From Bacteroidales bacterium UBA4179 (lineage in GTDB: Bacteria; Bacteroidota; Bacteroidia; Bacteroidales; Dysgonomonadaceae), in assembly GCA_002381125.1 (NCBI GenBank), contig DFUT01000025.1, positions 1-41,112 of the forward strand: 41,112 nucleotides of DNA, read 5' to 3'. The position numbers were made by a program, and so were the translations under genes. How positions within the stretch are numbered: the stretch's first letter is position 1; the number at the start of each line of letters is the position of its first letter. Below are positions 1 to 8,673 of this stretch, piece by piece. The notes below the pieces were generated by a model. That model ran no database searches and was not told the origin of the DNA. It saw only the letters and a program-made list of their open reading frames with translations.

Positions 1-41
1 GCGCACCCAAAAAACAAAAAACACATCCATCGACAATCGGA

Positions 42-311
42 TCACAAGTAATTATTCGTGCTACTTAGCTCTTTACCAATAATTTGTTTGTCAAGAAATT
101 TTTCTGTTCGGCTCGAGAAAATAATCAGCGAATCGTCTTCCAATTTCATTATTTTTTTTGCCGATAAAATCCATTTAAAAGGTTTATATTTTTCATTCCC
201 AAGAGATGTTTGCTCAATTTATAGCATTCCAATTTAATCAGATGCCGATAGCTTATTGTCTAAAATGTCACCTATTTTAGGGAGGGTTGCCGACATCACT
301 ACAAATTTCAT
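42..311 (-). pseudogene. Possible remnant of a Cas3-like or other DExH helicase
   Basis: Read on the minus strand from an ATG at 311, the first 25 codons encode MKFVVMSATLPKIGDIL and then stop at 234. The hydrophobic-MSATLP string is what helicase motif III looks like in Cas3 and related superfamily 2 helicases. After a frame change, a second open stretch continues (KYKPFKWILSAKK, then a segment with IIFSSRTEKFLD) and stops at 42. No other helicase motif and no cas gene is visible, so the family assignment rests on a single motif. If correct, this is a frameshifted internal fragment of a much longer gene. It could also be chance. Confidence 0.3.
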
Positions 312-417
312 ATTTAAATTTAAATAGACAAAATAAAAATACATTTTTTTAATGAAATGAAAAAATGCTCATCAAACTTTCTTTCTTTTTTCGTCGTATT
401 TGCATCAACGAAAATCT

Positions 418-515
418 TACAGATCCTACAGATCCTACACTTTACTACTCCCCGTATTTTTGCCTGAACCCCTTTCCCCATCTACTTTTGCTACACATAC
501 TACAGGTCCTATACC
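418..515. repeat. Left copy of a ~95-bp dispersed repeat (inverted relative to 13388-13478)
   Basis: This stretch begins TACAGATCCTACAGATCCTA, passes through TTTTTGCCTGAACCCC and ends GCTACACATACTACAGGTCC. The reverse complement of about 13388-13478 has the same order of blocks: CAGATACTACAGATCCTACA, TTTTTGTCTGAACCCC, GCTACAGATACTACAGATC. The copies are clearly related but diverged. No gene is convincing here. The 95-codon open frame from 400 is low-complexity shadow coding over this repeat. Confidence 0.7.
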
Positions 516-719
516 ATTCGCTTTGAATCATAAAGCTTTTTGCTCTCTTTTCCTGATTCATTTATACGGTACAACGTCGGAAAACAAGACAATCCTAAAT
601 TTATTTCGACTCTCAATTCCTACCGGTACGATTAAAAGGATATATAAATCATTAATCCAAAAAAAAGGTAACAAAGCAATGAAATGAAAGGTAAGAAAAT
701 GCGAAAATTTGAGTTTTTT

Positions 720-1139
720 TTATTTTCTTGATTTTTTCATATACTTTCTTAGACTATCGGTTAATTTAATTGCTTCGCTCGAATTGAATTTATGCCCACA
801 TCCATTGCAAAACATTTTAACATTACTACCACCGATTGAGCCAGCAACAACACCATATAATCCTAATGTTAAAAGGCCAGCGGCTGCCTTACCCACACTA
901 AATCCCTTTTTCATCGGCGTTAACTTTTTAGAATAACACTTGGGACAACAAAGATATTCTTCTTCAATAGGTTCATCCTCAAAATCAAAATCAAATTCCT
1001 CATCATTATGTCCCAAAAATATCATTTCCTTTTCAAATGTTAAACCTGCTTCTTTAACAAGTGGATAACCGCAATGAATATACATTGTAGCTTTATCGCT
1101 AATTTCTTTTGAACACTCAGGACAATTAATTAAAGCCAT
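720..1139 (-). CDS. Zinc-ribbon domain protein, unknown function
   Basis: A 139-residue protein with two zinc-ribbon-like segments. The N-terminal one reads CPECSKEISDKA followed by YIHCGYPL, a form common in bacterial zinc_ribbon_2 proteins, but the third position that is normally Cys is Tyr (codon TAT). An acidic linker (FDFDFEDEPIEEE) follows, then CPKC at about residue 85. A glycine/alanine-rich hydrophobic segment (VGKAAAGLLTLGLYGVVAG) could form one membrane or amphipathic helix. The closing pair is CNGC at about residue 112. The C-terminus is lysine/arginine rich. The gene stands alone on the minus strand between decayed DNA. The function is not recognisable. The second ribbon (CPKC...CNGC) looks complete, so metal binding there is plausible. 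Confidence 0.7.
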   Translation of the reverse strand: MALINCPECSKEISDKATMYIHCGYPLVKEAGLTFEKEMIFLGHNDEEFDFDFEDEPIEEEYLCCPKCYSKKLTPMKKGFSVGKAAAGLLTLGLYGVVAGSIGGSNVKMFCNGCGHKFNSSEAIKLTDSLRKYMKKSRK

Positions 1140-1232
1140 AATATTGAATATTAGATTTATTTAAAGGTACGTAAACATTTCAATATAATCTAAAATCCGC
1201 AAAGTCAATTATTTTGAAAAAAAGTGGATACG

Positions 1233-1245
1233 TAAGTTCAACTTA
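1233..1245. repeat. Near-palindrome TAAGTTCAACTTA, also present at 36265
   Basis: TAAGTTCAACTTA is a 6-bp inverted repeat around one base. The 17-base string TAAGTTCAACTTAGAAG occurs here and again at 36265-36281, 35 kb away, both times between a decayed gene and the next gene. It may be a dispersed intergenic element or a binding site. Confidence 0.45.
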
Positions 1246-1291
1246 GAAGTGCGAATTTCCTGCTAAGTTTTATACAGGTTTTTTTAAACAA

Positions 1292-1423
1292 ATGAAAAAA
1301 TACAAACAGTTAACTTCGGAACAAAGGTCTGAAGAAGCCGACGGAAGCAGGTTTGGAGACTTAGAGATGGATACGATTATCGGGCCGAATCATTCGGAGG
1401 CTATACTGACAATAACGGAATGA
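1292..1423 (+). pseudogene. IS30-family transposase remnant with internal deletion
   Basis: The open frame starts MKKYKQLTSEQR, the usual N-terminus of Bacteroidetes IS30 transposases (helix-turn-helix region). It then runs directly into SEEADGSRFGDLEMDTIIG, the start of the DDE catalytic domain that normally lies about 150 residues later. The fused frame is still open and stops at TGA 1421 after EAILTITE. About 43 codons remain of an expected 300 or more. Only the first catalytic Asp region (EMDTIIG) is left, so it cannot be active. No inverted repeats of an intact element were found around it. Confidence 0.75.
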
Positions 1424-1503
1424 AAAAAGATTGGGAGTACCGGTTTCTTTGCCGGGACTCTACACACTTTTCTTATAGCATTAATTTTTTGTGAATAATT
1501 GTT

Positions 1504-1511
1504 TATCTTTG
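1504..1511 (+). promoter_or_regulatory. Candidate -7 promoter element TATCTTTG for the restriction operon
   Basis: TATCTTTG matches the Bacteroidetes -7 consensus TAnnTTTG. It lies 24 bases before the small frame at 1535 and about 155 bases before the Mod start. The -33 TTTG box is not at the ideal distance: the nearest TTTG, at 1488, is too close. Confidence 0.45.
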
Positions 1512-1534
1512 CCATATTACGACAATTTTCAGAA

Positions 1535-1630
1535 ATGAAAAGTCTAAAACAAAACGATGATGTTGTGTTGAGAGCTATCCTCACCTACTACAATGTACTG
1601 AAAATAACACAACAGTCTCTGAAACGATGA
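1535..1630 (+). CDS. Possible 31-residue leader ORF upstream of the Type III operon
   Basis: A short frame starting MKSLKQNDDVVLRAILTYYN and ending at TGA 1628, placed between the candidate promoter and the Mod start codon at 1665. It has no recognised family. It may be a leader peptide, the truncated N-terminus of a lost gene, or not translated. Its only support is position and an ordinary amino-acid composition. Confidence 0.25.
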   Translation: MKSLKQNDDVVLRAILTYYNVLKITQQSLKR

Positions 1631-1664
1631 TTAGTAATGTTTTGATATATAACTATAAAATAAT

Positions 1665-3632
1665 ATGAGTAACATAGAGAAACTCGACCTCCGCACTCCC
1701 GATTTCGTGAACGAAAACATAGAAAAACTGGCCGCACTATTTCCACAATGCCTTACCGAAACTGCCGAAGGGAAAAAGATAGATTTCGACCTCTTGCAGC
1801 AAGAGTTGAGCCACGACATAGTGGAAGGCAACCGCGAACGTTACCGTCTCGAATGGCCCGGCAAACGCGAAGCCATTGTTACGGCCAACCTGCCCACCAC
1901 CAAAACACTCCGCCCGGTGCGCGAAGATTCGGTTGATTTCGACAACACCGAAAACCTCTACATTGAGGGCGACAATCTCGAAGTGCTGAAACTTTTGCAG
2001 GAAAGCTACTTTGGCAAAATCAAAATGATATACATCGATCCGCCCTACAATACAGGGAAAGACTTTGTGTACAAAGATAACTTTGCCATCGACCGCGAAA
2101 CCGAGCTTTTTGAAAGCGGCCAAATTGATGAATATAACCGACGCCTGGTAGCCAATCCCGAAACCTCCGGACGTTACCATTCCGACTGGCTCTCCATGAT
2201 GTACCCACGATTAAAGTTAGCTCGTAGCCTATTGACTGATGATGGGGTGATTTTTATCTCCATTGATGAGCATGAAGTGTGCAACATGGAAAAACTATGT
2301 AGAGAGATTTTTGGAGAAAGCAATTTTATTGGAACTTTACCAATTGTGATGAATCTCAAAGGAAATCAAGACGCATATGGATTTGCAGAAACTCATGAAT
2401 TTTTTGTAGTTTGTACTAAAGATAAAACCATATGTTCATTGGGTATGTTTCCTGTAGAAGATGAGGAACTTATGAAAAATTGGTTGGAAGATGAGTATGG
2501 ACTTTATAAAGAAGCAGATAATTTAAGAGCTACAGGTGTTAATGCACCAAGAGAAAAAAGACCAAATTTATGGTATCCAATTTATTTAAATGAGGATACT
2601 CTAGAATTTTATATTACTGATAATGACAAGCCATTGTTGGAAAGTGATACCGAAATTTTACCAATTAATCCAGATGGAGAAGAATTAAGCTGGTATTGGG
2701 GAAAAAGTACTTTCAATAATAGTAAGCACAATTTAATTTTAAAGAAAACGACTAACGGATGGCAATTTTATAGAAAACAAAGACCTCAATTAGGTGATTT
2801 ACCAACAAAAAAACCTAAGTCTTTTTTTTATAAAGCTGATTACAGCACAAGTACTTCAACAACACATTTAAAAAATCTATTTGGAGTTAAATTATTTGAT
2901 GGTCCAAAACCAGTTCCATTTATCATAGACTTATTACATATTGGTTCATATAAAGATTCCATTATTCTCGACTTCTTCTCCGGTTCTGCCACTACTGCCC
3001 ATGCCGTAATGCAGCTCAATGCCGAAGATGGCGGCAAGCGCAAATATATAATGGTGCAATTGCCTGAACTAACCGATGAGAAAAGCGAGGCTTACAAAGC
3101 CGGCTACAAAAATATTTGCGAAATAGGCAAAGAACGAATCCGCCGTGCTGCCAATAAAATAAAAGAAGAAAAGCCCAAAAAAGCAGAGAAAGAAGAATTG
3201 TTTGCTAATGTTGAAGATACACAGGATTACGGATTTCGCGTCTATCGCCTCGACAGCAGCAATATGAAGGATGTATATTACCGTCCGCAAGACTACAAAC
3301 AGGAAACGCTTAATATGTTTGCCGACAATATCAAGCCCGATCGCACAGCCGACGACCTTCTGGCGCAGGTAATGCTCGATTGGGGTCTTCCGCTTTCGTA
3401 TAAAATTGACCGGACCAACATCAACGGCAAACAAGTGTTCCGGGTAGCACAAGATTCACTCCTTGCGTGTTTCGATACCGGCATCGACGAGGCATTTATC
3501 AAAGCCATTGCCAAAGAAAAGCCTTTGCGTGTGGTATTTCGCGACAGTGGTTTTGCCGACGATACCGCAAAAATCAATGTACAGCAGTTGCTCAAACAAC
3601 TCAGCCCCGAAACGGAAATGAAAGTGATTTAA
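1665..3632 (+). CDS. mod: Type III restriction-modification DNA methyltransferase, Mod subunit
   Basis: A 655-residue beta-class amino methyltransferase that would methylate adenine N6 (or cytosine N4) in the recognition sequence and give specificity to the Mod/Res complex. The catalytic DPPY motif (YIDPPYNTGKDFVY) lies near residue 122 and the SAM-binding motif (ILDFFSGSATTAHAV) near residue 435. This motif IV-before-motif I order is typical of Mod. The segment between them is the target-recognition region. Bases about 2200-2960 coding for it are visibly more A+T rich, with different codon preference from both flanks, suggesting a swapped recognition domain. The length fits Mod proteins (about 600-680 residues). 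The next gene starts 4 bases after the stop, so the genes are co-transcribed. The frame is intact and the gene is probably functional. Confidence 0.93.
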   Translation: MSNIEKLDLRTPDFVNENIEKLAALFPQCLTETAEGKKIDFDLLQQELSHDIVEGNRERYRLEWPGKREAIVTANLPTTKTLRPVREDSVDFDNTENLYIEGDNLEVLKLLQESYFGKIKMIYIDPPYNTGKDFVYKDNFAIDRETELFESGQIDEYNRRLVANPETSGRYHSDWLSMMYPRLKLARSLLTDDGVIFISIDEHEVCNMEKLCREIFGESNFIGTLPIVMNLKGNQDAYGFAETHEFFVVCTKDKTICSLGMFPVEDEELMKNWLEDEYGLYKEADNLRATGVNAPREKRPNLWYPIYLNEDTLEFYITDNDKPLLESDTEILPINPDGEELSWYWGKSTFNNSKHNLILKKTTNGWQFYRKQRPQLGDLPTKKPKSFFYKADYSTSTSTTHLKNLFGVKLFDGPKPVPFIIDLLHIGSYKDSIILDFFSGSATTAHAVMQLNAEDGGKRKYIMVQLPELTDEKSEAYKAGYKNICEIGKERIRRAANKIKEEKPKKAEKEELFANVEDTQDYGFRVYRLDSSNMKDVYYRPQDYKQETLNMFADNIKPDRTADDLLAQVMLDWGLPLSYKIDRTNINGKQVFRVAQDSLLACFDTGIDEAFIKAIAKEKPLRVVFRDSGFADDTAKINVQQLLKQLSPETEMKVI

Positions 3633-3636
3633 AAAA

Positions 3637-5457
3637 ATGGAAAATTATACTGCACAAGAATTATTTGAATTGCTCAATCAACAAGATGAGTGCGAATGGA
3701 TCGAGGGCAAAGGAGGACATGAGAGTTCCCATTCCGTTATGGAAACCGTATGTGCTTTTTCCAATGAACCCGGTTTAGCAGGAGGTTATATTTTGATGGG
3801 TGTAGCTGAAGATAAAACAAGCCTTTTTCCTCAATATAAAACAGTGCACATTTCTGATCCGGACAAGTTTCAACGAGATTTTGTGTCTCGATGCAGTTCT
3901 ATGTTCAATATGCCTATTCGTCCTAAAGTAAGTGTAGAAAAAATTAATAAGCATACCGTCATTAAAGTTCAGGTGAACGAATTGCCACAAAATCAGAAGC
4001 CTTTATATTTCAAATCCGAGGGTTTGCCATCAGGTGCCTATCGACGGATTGGTTCTACTGACCAGCGTTGTACCGAAGACGATATGCACATCTTTTATGC
4101 GGATGCTACCAGTTTTGACCAAACGCCCGTTAAAGGTTCAAGTATGAATGATGTGGATGAAAATGCACTAAAGAGATATAGAAATCTTCGGGAGAAAGTG
4201 AATCCTGCAGCTGAAGAATTAAGTTATACCGATAATGAGCTGTTAGAGGCATTAGGCTGTTTGAATCGAGAAAACAAAACAGAACTCAATTTGGCAGGTT
4301 TGTTGCTTTTTGGGACAACAAAAGCATTGAGGACATTTTATCCCATGTTGCGTGTTGATTATATCAGAGTACCCGGGAACAAGTGGGTAGAAGATCCTGA
4401 CAACCGATTTACAACTATTGATATGCGAGGACCTCTTTTAACCCTGATTTATCGATTAATTGATGCTATTCAGTCTGATTTGCCTAAAGGCTTTTTACTA
4501 CCTGAAGAAGGTATTCAGGCAAGCCCCCTTGGTTTGCCTACCAGAGCGCTTCGTGAGGCTATTGTTAATGCTTTAATGCACCGTTCTTATCGCGAACATC
4601 GCCCTATACAAGTTATTCGTTATGACAATCGTATCGAAATTATCAATCCGGGGTATTCGTTGAAATCCGAAGAACACTTGGGAGAACCTGGCAGCGAAAC
4701 GCGAAATCCTTTTATCGCTGCCGTTTTTCATGAAACAAATTTAGCTGAGACCAAGGGTTCCGGCATCAGGGCTATGCGTAAATTAATGGAACAAGCTCAC
4801 TTAGCTCCACCCACTTTCGATTCTGACAGAAATAGTAATGAATTTACTTCAAGACTGCTTTTACATCATTTCTTGAATGAAAAAGATGTTAGTTGGCTCA
4901 ACTCCTTTGAGGCTTATGATTTAGCTGATAGTCAGAAACAAGCATTAATATTTGTTCGGGAGGTTGGAGCTATAGATAATCTGACTTACAGGCAGATGGC
5001 CGATTGTGATACCCTAAAGGCAAGTAGTGAACTTAGAACTCTTAAAGACTTTGGCTTACTAAGTCAGAAAGGCAAGGGGAAAAGTACGTATTATATTGCA
5101 GGCGAAAAATTAAGTGCACCACCTCAAGAATTAAGTGCACCACCTCAAGAATTAAGTGCACCACCTCAAGAATTAAGTACACCACCTCAAGAATTAAGTA
5201 CACCACCTCAAGAATTACTTGACCGGATAGCTCAGCTTAATCAAAGAGAGCATGATGCGGGAAAGATTAAGGCTATTATTAAAGATTTATGTGCGATTCG
5301 AGCTATGAAAGCAGTTGAAATAGCATTATATTTAAATAAAGGGGATGATTATATAAAACGAAAATATCTGACAGTGATGATACAAGAAGGAGAATTGATT
5401 TATCTGTACCCCGAAATGATTAATCATCCTGAACAGGCATACATAACCAAGAAATAA
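3637..5457 (+). CDS. AlbA_2/Schlafen-domain protein with HATPase_c_4 region (RecG-like COG2865)
   Basis: A 606-residue protein of the family often mislabelled as RecG-like helicase. Residues about 5-140 form an AlbA_2 (Schlafen-type) domain: ECEWIEGKGG, then NEPGLAGGYILMGVAED. Residues about 300-400 are the HATPase_c_4 region, with LPTRALREAIVNALMHRSY and NRIEIINPGYS. A winged-helix part follows, then five copies of a seven-residue repeat LS(A/T)PPQE (residues 492-526) and a second small helical domain. The family includes DNA-binding regulators and Schlafen-related nucleases; its role in restriction loci is not established. It sits between mod and res, 4 bases after mod and 72 bases before res, so it is part of this operon and may regulate or assist the system. 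Confidence 0.85.
   Translation: MENYTAQELFELLNQQDECEWIEGKGGHESSHSVMETVCAFSNEPGLAGGYILMGVAEDKTSLFPQYKTVHISDPDKFQRDFVSRCSSMFNMPIRPKVSVEKINKHTVIKVQVNELPQNQKPLYFKSEGLPSGAYRRIGSTDQRCTEDDMHIFYADATSFDQTPVKGSSMNDVDENALKRYRNLREKVNPAAEELSYTDNELLEALGCLNRENKTELNLAGLLLFGTTKALRTFYPMLRVDYIRVPGNKWVEDPDNRFTTIDMRGPLLTLIYRLIDAIQSDLPKGFLLPEEGIQASPLGLPTRALREAIVNALMHRSYREHRPIQVIRYDNRIEIINPGYSLKSEEHLGEPGSETRNPFIAAVFHETNLAETKGSGIRAMRKLMEQAHLAPPTFDSDRNSNEFTSRLLLHHFLNEKDVSWLNSFEAYDLADSQKQALIFVREVGAIDNLTYRQMADCDTLKASSELRTLKDFGLLSQKGKGKSTYYIAGEKLSAPPQELSAPPQELSAPPQELSTPPQELSTPPQELLDRIAQLNQREHDAGKIKAIIKDLCAIRAMKAVEIALYLNKGDDYIKRKYLTVMIQEGELIYLYPEMINHPEQAYITKK
5110..5214 (+). repeat. Five in-frame 21-bp tandem repeats encoding LS(A/T)PPQE
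   Basis: Five back-to-back 21-bp units, three TTAAGTGCACCACCTCAAGA-A and two with A in place of G at unit position 7. The unit length is a multiple of three, so copy-number change alters linker length without breaking the frame. The near identity of the units indicates recent expansion. The repeat lies between two folded domains of the AlbA_2 protein. Confidence 0.95.
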
Positions 5458-5529
5458 AAATAGATCTATATTGTTCAATTATGTAAATCATGATTTGTGA
5501 ACAGACTGTATCCGTGAATAGGAAATGTT

Positions 5530-8500
5530 ATGAAACTACAATTCAAAGAACAACAATTTCAAATAGATGCCGTGCAGGCAGTGGTCGATTGTTTCGAAGG
5601 GCAACCGTTGAAAACCAATCGGTTTACCCTTGAGCGAAGTAGCGAAATTATTCGCCGTGCAAAGTTGGCAGCAGCCGGAGCCAACAAATTGTTCGAAAAT
5701 GAGATATTCGAAGAGATCGGTTATCGCAACAGCCCCATTCAAATTACTGAACAGCGTATTCTGGAGAATATCCGAAAAGTACAGGCAGCCCGCAATATAC
5801 ACGAAAGCACTGCCATTGAACGTCCAAAAGAAGACAGGAACAGAAGTTACCACCTTACCATTGAGATGGAGACCGGTACAGGGAAAACCTATACCTATAT
5901 CCGCACCATGTACGAGCTGCACAAAAAATATGGTTGGAGCAAGTATATTGTTATTGTACCGAGTATTGCTATTCGTGAGGGGGTTTACAAATCTTTTCAA
6001 CTCACCCAAGATCATTTTCAGGAGCTGTACGGACACAAAATCGCACCCTTTATCTACAATTCGAGTAATCCGCAGGATATCGAAACCTTTGCCTCCGACA
6101 GCCGTATCAGTGTGATGATTATCAATACTCAAGCATTTAATGCCCGTAGTGCCAATGCTCGTCGTATCTATCAGGAGCTCGATCAGTTCGGTACGCGAAA
6201 ACCGATAGAGATTATTTCGCAAACCAATCCGATTTTGATTATCGATGAACCTCAATCTGTCGATGGCGCCAAAACACTGGCAAGCATGCAGGACTTTAAT
6301 CCTTTGTTTACATTGCGCTATTCGGCTACGCACCGTGTGGAATACAACAAGATCTATCGTTTGGACGCACTCGATGCATACAACAAACGCCTTGTCAAGA
6401 AAATTCAGGTAAAAGGAGTCAGCCTGAAAAGCAGTACCGGAACAAGCGGGTATTTGTATTTGGAGCAAATTATGTTGAGTACCAACAAGCCGCCTTTGGC
6501 TCTGGTAGAGTTTGAACAGCGTTCATCCCATGGAGTAAAACGCGTACGAAAGAAATTGGAACAGGGTGCCAATCTTTTCGAGCTTTCAGGTGGAATGCCT
6601 GCGTATCGAAATGTGATGATCGAAGAGATCAATGGTGCGCAAAACAAAATTGTTGTCGGCGGGGTTGATATTTTTCCCGGCGATATCATCAACGATCAAA
6701 ACGATAGCACACTTCGGCGTGTGCAAATTCGTGAAACCATTCTTTCACACCTCAAAAAAGAGAAACAGCTTTTCGATAAAGGCGTAAAAGTGCTTTCCTT
6801 GTTTTTTATCGATTCGGTAGAACGTTATCGCAAATACGATGAGAATGGCGATGAGTCCCCGGGTGAATATGCTCAAATTTTTGAAGAAGAATATAACAAT
6901 GCAAAAAACGATTTTCTCGACCTTTTTCAACAGGAATACAACGATTATCTGAGAAATACGGATCCGAATCAGGTGTATAAGGGTTATTTCCCAAATTACT
7001 TTTCCTATTTGGAACGTGACGAGGCGCAACGCATTCACGAAGGCTATTTTGCCATAGATAAAAAGAAAAAACGAATGATCGACCCTTCGTTGAAGAAAAA
7101 CAGCGAAGATTCTGATGATGTTTCGGCTTACGATTTGATTATGAAAGATAAGGAACGTTTGTTGAGTCTTGACGAACCTGTTCGCTTTATCTTTTCTCAC
7201 TCGGCGCTCAAAGAGGGTTGGGACAATCCTAACGTGTTCCAAATATGCACGCTGAAGAATCCTGAAGGAGGTAGCGAAATTCGCCGCCGACAGGAAGTAG
7301 GACGTGGCATGCGTTTGTGTGTCAATCAGGCCGGTGTACGTTTGGATTACGAAATGATTGGCGATGAAGTGCACAAAGTCAACGTGCTCACAGTCATTGC
7401 TTCCGAAAGTTACGAGGCTTTTGCCAAAGGCTTGCAAAGCGAAATTGCAGCCACACTTAAAGACCGTCCGCAAAAAGCAGAAGTGGACTTTTTCATTAGT
7501 AAACTGGTTGAAAATGAAAAGGGCGAAAAATATCGCATAACAGCCGACGATGCAAAGAAAATCAACAAGTTGCTTTATAAAAACGATATTATCGACGAAG
7601 AAGATAAGATAACACCCATAGGTAAAGAAATAATCGAAAAAGACGCTGTTCCTTTACCCGATAACCTGGAAATGTATCGGGCTAGTGTGGTAAATCTTTT
7701 AAAATCAATCTACACAGAAAGTACATTCAAACCTGAAAATGAGCGTGCAACATTGATTCTTCAAACTAACGAAAATTTCAAAAAGAAAGAATTTCAGGAG
7801 CTGTGGAATAAAATCAGTTTGAAAACCATTTACGAAGTTAATTTCGATACTCCCCAACTGATTGAAGAAAGTGCCAATCGAATCAACGGCGATTTATACA
7901 TTGCCGACATGGTGTATGAAGTTAAAACCGGTGAACAAAAAACAGAGGGCACAAAGCAGGATATGGATAACAGAACGCATATTACACAATCGAGTACGGA
8001 ACGATTCGTACTCAAAAGCAATCCGTCTCACACAACAGTGTACGACATTGTGGGTGAAATTGAAAAACAAACAAGTCTGACTCGTCGTACAATTGTGGCA
8101 ATCTTGCAAAAAATAAAAGGTGATAAATTTTATCTCGTTCGTAAGAATCCTGAAGAGTTTATAGCCAAGGTCAGCAAGATTATCAATGAGGCTAAAGCTA
8201 AATTGATAATCAACAACATTGTATATCACAAAATCGAAGATAAGTACGATGCAAAAACGGTATTTACCAACGACAACGCCGTTCTTCGGAATTCAATCAA
8301 TCTGAAAAAGCATATCTACGACCACCTTACTTCGGATTCAAGCATAGAAACCGAATTTGCAAAAGCATTGGATCAAGCCGTTGAAGTGGTGGTATATGCC
8401 AAGCTGCCGAAAAGTTTTTATATCACTACTCCAGTTGGTCGTTACAGCCCCGATTGGGCGATTGTCTTCGACAAAGAAAAAGTCCGCTACATTTACTTTG

Positions 8501-8664
8501 TGGCCGAAACAAAAGGATCCGATTCTTCAATGGAGTTGCGAGGTACCGAAAATTTGAAAATCCATTGCGCAAAAATCCATTTCGAAGAAATTGCCGGTGC
8601 TGACGTGAAATATGATGTAGTCAATAATTTCGATAAATTGATGGAATTGGTGCAATTGAAATAG
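5530..8664 (+). CDS. res: Type III restriction endonuclease, Res subunit
   Basis: A 1044-residue ATP-dependent translocase/nuclease that would partner Mod and cut DNA near unmodified head-to-head sites. A superfamily 2 helicase core is visible: Walker A METGTGKTYTY (about residue 115), Walker B IIDEPQSVDG (about 237), the SAT-like RYSATHRVEY, and motif VI RRRQEVGRGMRLC (about 585). The C-terminus has a PD-(D/E)xK nuclease signature, PDWAIVF followed by YFVAETKG (about residues 975-995). Length and domain order are those of Res proteins (about 950-1050). The downstream helicase starts 9 bases after the stop. All motifs look intact, so the enzyme is probably active. Confidence 0.93.
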   Translation: MKLQFKEQQFQIDAVQAVVDCFEGQPLKTNRFTLERSSEIIRRAKLAAAGANKLFENEIFEEIGYRNSPIQITEQRILENIRKVQAARNIHESTAIERPKEDRNRSYHLTIEMETGTGKTYTYIRTMYELHKKYGWSKYIVIVPSIAIREGVYKSFQLTQDHFQELYGHKIAPFIYNSSNPQDIETFASDSRISVMIINTQAFNARSANARRIYQELDQFGTRKPIEIISQTNPILIIDEPQSVDGAKTLASMQDFNPLFTLRYSATHRVEYNKIYRLDALDAYNKRLVKKIQVKGVSLKSSTGTSGYLYLEQIMLSTNKPPLALVEFEQRSSHGVKRVRKKLEQGANLFELSGGMPAYRNVMIEEINGAQNKIVVGGVDIFPGDIINDQNDSTLRRVQIRETILSHLKKEKQLFDKGVKVLSLFFIDSVERYRKYDENGDESPGEYAQIFEEEYNNAKNDFLDLFQQEYNDYLRNTDPNQVYKGYFPNYFSYLERDEAQRIHEGYFAIDKKKKRMIDPSLKKNSEDSDDVSAYDLIMKDKERLLSLDEPVRFIFSHSALKEGWDNPNVFQICTLKNPEGGSEIRRRQEVGRGMRLCVNQAGVRLDYEMIGDEVHKVNVLTVIASESYEAFAKGLQSEIAATLKDRPQKAEVDFFISKLVENEKGEKYRITADDAKKINKLLYKNDIIDEEDKITPIGKEIIEKDAVPLPDNLEMYRASVVNLLKSIYTESTFKPENERATLILQTNENFKKKEFQELWNKISLKTIYEVNFDTPQLIEESANRINGDLYIADMVYEVKTGEQKTEGTKQDMDNRTHITQSSTERFVLKSNPSHTTVYDIVGEIEKQTSLTRRTIVAILQKIKGDKFYLVRKNPEEFIAKVSKIINEAKAKLIINNIVYHKIEDKYDAKTVFTNDNAVLRNSINLKKHIYDHLTSDSSIETEFAKALDQAVEVVVYAKLPKSFYITTPVGRYSPDWAIVFDKEKVRYIYFVAETKGSDSSMELRGTENLKIHCAKIHFEEIAGADVKYDVVNNFDKLMELVQLK

Positions 8665-8673
8665 ATTTTAGAA

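Noticed and set aside
400..687. Plus-strand 95-codon frame
   Set aside because: It covers the dispersed repeat and low-complexity DNA, with no family features.
5536..6468. Minus-strand 310-codon frame, and similar antisense frames at 6745-7473 and 21406-22359
   Set aside because: Shadows of the res and susC genes, with no motif of their own.
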